Assembly (NCBI GenBank): GCA_045599945.1
Contig: JAZRWY010000036.1
Location: forward strand, 1 to 16,657
Direction: 5' to 3'
Length of the DNA: 16,657 bases
DNA from: UMGS973 sp045599945
GTDB lineage: Bacteria; Bacillota; Clostridia; Peptostreptococcales; Anaerovoracaceae
Shown: positions 14,385-16,657 of the stretch, piece by piece
Numbering within the stretch: the stretch's first letter is position 1
Layout of the letters: every line of letters begins with the position of its first letter
The notes under the pieces: generated by a model
What the model was told of the DNA's origin: nothing
The model's database searches: none
Seen by the model: only the letters and a program-made list of their open reading frames with translations
Translations under genes and position numbers: made by a program

Positions 14385-15617
14385 ATGGCATACATTAATA
14401 GAGCATTAGGAGAAATTTTAAAAAAGAGAACTGAGACGGGGAAAGTAGTTCTTGTTACAGGTGCCAGACAGGTTGGCAAGTCAACCCTTATAAAGCATGA
14501 TTTCCCTGAATATGCAAGGGCTAATTTTGATGACCGCCTCACCAGAATGCAGGCGAAGGAAGAGCCTAAGCTATTCTTCCTAAACAATCCAACACCGCTA
14601 TTCATAGATGAAGTTCAGAAGGAATGCAGTATTCTGGAAGATATTAAATTGATTGTAGATGAATCAGATGAAAGAGGAAGATTCATACTATCTGGATCAC
14701 AGAAGCTGGAGCTCATGAGGGGCATGAGCGAATCCCTTGCAGGAAGAGTATCGGTTTCTGAACTGGCAGGGCTGTCTCTTCGTGAAATAAATGGGGTATC
14801 CTTTAACAGGCATTTTGTACCAACAGATGAATATGTTGAAAGCAGAGAAAAGGAACTTGTAGAATATCCTGGCATATGGGAAACAATTCATAAAGGATCA
14901 TATCCGGAGCTGTATGATATTCCAAGGGACTGGCAGGAGTTCTATTCCTCCTATGTTTCAACCTATCTTGAGAGAGATATCAATGAGCTCGTTTCAAGCG
15001 ACAGTATCACTTTTACGAAGTTCCTGACCTCTGTTGCAGCAAGAACAGGAGAAATGCTTAATTATGCCAACATATCAAAAGAGGTAGGTGTCAGCGAGCC
15101 TACAGTTAAAAGCTGGATCTCAATATTGGAACGCACAGGCATAGTATATATTCTGCAGCCATATAGCCCAAATGCACTAAAAAGAGCGATAAAGACGCCT
15201 AAGATATACTTTAGGGATACAGGCCTTGCATGCTATCTGACAAGATGGCTGACAGCAGATGCTCTTAAGAATTCTGCAGTTGCAGGCAATATGTTTGAGA
15301 CCTTTATTGTTTCAGAAATTCTAAAGTCATATTCAAACGAAGGAAGGGACTACAGATTCAATATTTTCTACTATCGTGGTAAGGATAGGAAGGACGATGA
15401 GGAGAATGAGATAGACCTTATCATCGAAGAGAATGGTATCCTTTATCCTGTAGAGATAAAGATGACCGGAAATCCAAAGGCATCGATGGCAGCAGCGAAT
15501 GTAATACTGGACAAGGTAGAGGATAAAAAGAGAGGAATGGGCGTAATATTATGCCTGATTGGCAAGAAGACATATCTTAGGGAGAACGTGATTGCGCTGC
15601 CAATTGAATACATCTGA
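14385..15617 (+). CDS. AAA-family ATPase with C-terminal DUF4143 domain
   Basis: This 410-residue protein of the COG1373-like group has an N-terminal AAA_14 NTPase domain: Walker A GARQVGKST at 26-34, Walker B PLFIDEVQ at 71-78, a sensor-like ILSGSQ at 101-106 and SLAGRV at 117-122. A winged-helix-like stretch at about 225-252 (ISKEVGVSEPTVKSW) could bind nucleic acid. The DUF4143 part ends with Asp344 (NEIDLII) and Glu357-x-Lys359 (YPVEIKMT), a pattern like PD-(D/E)xK nuclease folds. GGAGG at 14374-14378 is 6 nt before ATG 14385. The cellular role of this family is not established. Such genes are patchy between genomes and often sit in variable regions. It has its own promoter and terminator and is independent of the his operon. 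Confidence 0.9.
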   Translation: MAYINRALGEILKKRTETGKVVLVTGARQVGKSTLIKHDFPEYARANFDDRLTRMQAKEEPKLFFLNNPTPLFIDEVQKECSILEDIKLIVDESDERGRFILSGSQKLELMRGMSESLAGRVSVSELAGLSLREINGVSFNRHFVPTDEYVESREKELVEYPGIWETIHKGSYPELYDIPRDWQEFYSSYVSTYLERDINELVSSDSITFTKFLTSVAARTGEMLNYANISKEVGVSEPTVKSWISILERTGIVYILQPYSPNALKRAIKTPKIYFRDTGLACYLTRWLTADALKNSAVAGNMFETFIVSEILKSYSNEGRDYRFNIFYYRGKDRKDDEENEIDLIIEENGILYPVEIKMTGNPKASMAAANVILDKVEDKKRGMGVILCLIGKKTYLRENVIALPIEYI

Positions 15618-15651
15618 TGTATATATGACGCATGAAGAAAAACATACAATT

Positions 15652-15698
15652 AAGATGACGGGATGAGAGAAAATCAGCATCCTGTCATTTTCATTTTG
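15652..15698 (+). terminator. Intrinsic terminator of the ATPase gene
   Basis: AAGATGACGGGATG (15652-15665) pairs with CATCCTGTCATTTT (15678-15691) over 14 bp with two G-U pairs and a 12-nt loop. TTTTCATTTT follows. It starts 35 nt after the ATPase stop. Confidence 0.82.
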
Positions 15699-15745
15699 GG
15701 AAAAGAAATAGATAATCTTTCGCGTGACATGAAACTCGATTTTCG

Positions 15746-15766
15746 ATGCTACACTACGCATAGCAT
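15746..15766. repeat. Short inverted repeat in the gap before the last gene
   Basis: ATGCTA (15746-15751) and TAGCAT (15761-15766) flank a 9-nt spacer. The right arm abuts the larger palindrome at 15766-15801. A TCGA-TTTT-CGA motif lies just upstream. The meaning is unknown and the repeat alone could be chance. Confidence 0.45.
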
Positions 15767-15801
15767 ACCTTTAGCTTGCCTTGACAGGCAAGTTAAAGGT
15801 A
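15766..15801. repeat. 15-bp inverted repeat with TTGACA in its centre
   Basis: TACCTTTAGCTTGCC (15766-15780) and GGCAAGTTAAAGGTA (15787-15801) pair over 15 positions with one G-T mismatch, around a 6-nt centre that is exactly TTGACA. There is no T-tract, so it is not a typical terminator. If TTGACA is a -35 element, AATAAC at 15804-15809 is a 4-of-6 -10 at 17-bp spacing, and the arms would be an operator centred on the -35. Confidence 0.6.
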
Positions 15802-15825
15802 ACAATAACAAAGAGATACATGCAG

Positions 15826-15846
15826 GCGAGGCATGACAGACCTCGC
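15826..15846 (+). other. Small leader hairpin before the last gene
   Basis: GCGAGG (15826-15831) and CCTCGC (15841-15846) form a 6-bp G+C-rich stem with a 9-nt loop, in the presumed 5' untranslated region of the final gene. There is no T-tract. An in-frame ATG at 15833 lies in the loop without a good ribosome binding site. Confidence 0.45.
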
Positions 15847-15901
15847 AAGATGTAAATTCCTGGAAGAAAGAAGTGTGGCGATTTGGAAAGGAATGATGCA
15901 T

Positions 15902-16657
15902 ATGGGAGAAGAAAACAAAGAGAAAAGTATAAAGTATGGCAGTTTGTTTGACACAACAAAAAAGAAAGCAAAAGCCTTTGACAAGATAGCGGAGCTCTAC
16001 TATATGGGTAATTTTGGTTCTACTAACAAGGCGGACCTGGATACATTGATGTTTTCAATCTATTTGGACGAGATATTAAACAGATATGAAGATGACCAGA
16101 ACGTATATAGTGATTTCAATCTGTCGAAGCAGCTTGGAATAACGCAGTCGAGAATCCGCTCGTTAAAAGAAAGAAAGCAGATAAAGCATCCGTATGAGAA
16201 ATTTAATTGGAGAAAGTCCCTTTTGAGAATTGCTGAGAATGTCAGATTTGATAATGACAAGATGGTTCTAAATGTGAGAGATAAAAATCTCATGCTGGAG
16301 CTTGAGAATTTCATTGAAGAAAGAGGCGGATACATAGAGCCTATCCTGGGAACCAGAACCATAAAGATGCACCCTGCGGATTTCTTCCTGCTCATGATTG
16401 AAATCAGTGAGGAGAAGACGGAAGAAGAAATAAAGAAGGCTATCCGGGATGGAATAAAGAATCAGGAAGAATACGCCAGCAGTATTCTGGAAGACGATAT
16501 AGAACTGAAGGACGCAATGAAAAAAGTTGGAACGGATATGTTGTGCAGTCTTGTAGAGAATGCAACAGGCATAGGATCAGATTCTTTAAAAGAGGTAGTA
16601 AGGTGTGGCGTAAAGAAAATACAACAATCAAGGATATATATGAAAAGGAAAGAGAAA
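15902..16657 (+). CDS. Unrecognised protein with possible helix-turn-helix (3' truncated)
   Basis: An open frame of 252 codons runs off the window with no stop. AAAGGA (15887-15892) is 9 nt before ATG 15902. In-frame ATGs at 15893 and 15896 are too close to it, and one at 15833 lacks a site. The protein is highly charged and rich in Lys and Glu, with no signal peptide or membrane segment. Residues 72-93 (FNLSKQLGITQSRIRSLKE) look like a helix-turn-helix. Before it is a helical stretch NKADLDTLMFSIYLDEIL. Residues 100-165 appear mixed alpha/beta, and the part after 170 is mostly helical (EEKTEEEIKKAIRDGIKNQEE). I do not recognise the family and assign no function. It may be DNA-binding and part of an accessory locus with the ATPase upstream. 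Confidence 0.75.
   Translation, partial: MGEENKEKSIKYGSLFDTTKKKAKAFDKIAELYYMGNFGSTNKADLDTLMFSIYLDEILNRYEDDQNVYSDFNLSKQLGITQSRIRSLKERKQIKHPYEKFNWRKSLLRIAENVRFDNDKMVLNVRDKNLMLELENFIEERGGYIEPILGTRTIKMHPADFFLLMIEISEEKTEEEIKKAIRDGIKNQEEYASSILEDDIELKDAMKKVGTDMLCSLVENATGIGSDSLKEVVRCGVKKIQQSRIYMKRKEK

Noticed and set aside
1..16657. CRISPR arrays, tRNA or rRNA genes, insertion sequences
   Set aside because: I found no regularly spaced repeats, no tRNA-like cloverleaf or rRNA sequence and no transposase or integrase frame.

Overview
The window looks like chromosomal DNA from a low to moderate G+C anaerobic Bacillota of class Clostridia, perhaps related to Lachnospiraceae or Anaerovoracaceae. This rests on strong AGGAG-type ribosome binding sites, TTGACA/TATAAT promoters, a short HisG that needs HisZ, a PHP-type histidinol phosphatase, and a PepV-like dipeptidase. 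Placement below class level is a guess. Almost all genes lie on the + strand.

Layout. (1) 1-856: the 3' end of tuf with its terminator, then a small YgjV-type membrane protein. (2) 884-3350: a methionine unit with a consensus promoter and a 21-codon leader ORF carrying a Met-Val-Met-Met-Met-Cys run. Two mutually exclusive hairpins follow, then O-acetylhomoserine sulfhydrylase (metY-like), homoserine O-acetyltransferase (metA) and a terminator. (3) 3364-6357: an orphan amino-acid-type ABC substrate-binding lipoprotein, a stand-alone Nfu-domain Fe-S protein, and an M20 dipeptidase. (4) 6361-14268: a compact, overlapping histidine operon, hisZ-hisG-hisD-hisC-hisB-hisH-hisA-hisF-hisI-hisK, behind a short promoter region with an 18-bp perfect palindrome. 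hisE is not in the window. (5) 14278-16657: an accessory-looking end, with an AAA/DUF4143 ATPase whose promoter is bracketed by two related 33-bp palindromic elements. A palindrome-rich 284-bp gap follows, then an unrecognised gene with a possible helix-turn-helix that runs off the window.

How the genes work together. MetA has Glu111, the acetyl-CoA signature, so it should make O-acetylhomoserine. The sulfhydrylase upstream would turn this into homocysteine with sulfide. The leader in front of both has the architecture of ribosome-mediated attenuation responding to methionyl-tRNA supply. Scarce Met would stall the ribosome on the Met codons, free the antiterminator arm and allow transcription. 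Plentiful Met would let the ribosome reach the stop codon, mask that arm and let the terminator form. Clostridial Met genes are usually controlled by SAM or T-box riboswitches, so this is the most notable candidate system in the window. The his genes cover every step from PRPP and ATP to histidine except the HisE pyrophosphohydrolase step.

Other points for a second look are a Val in place of the PLP-binding Asp in the sulfhydrylase, the tandem palindromes around the ATPase promoter, and the palindrome over the his promoter.
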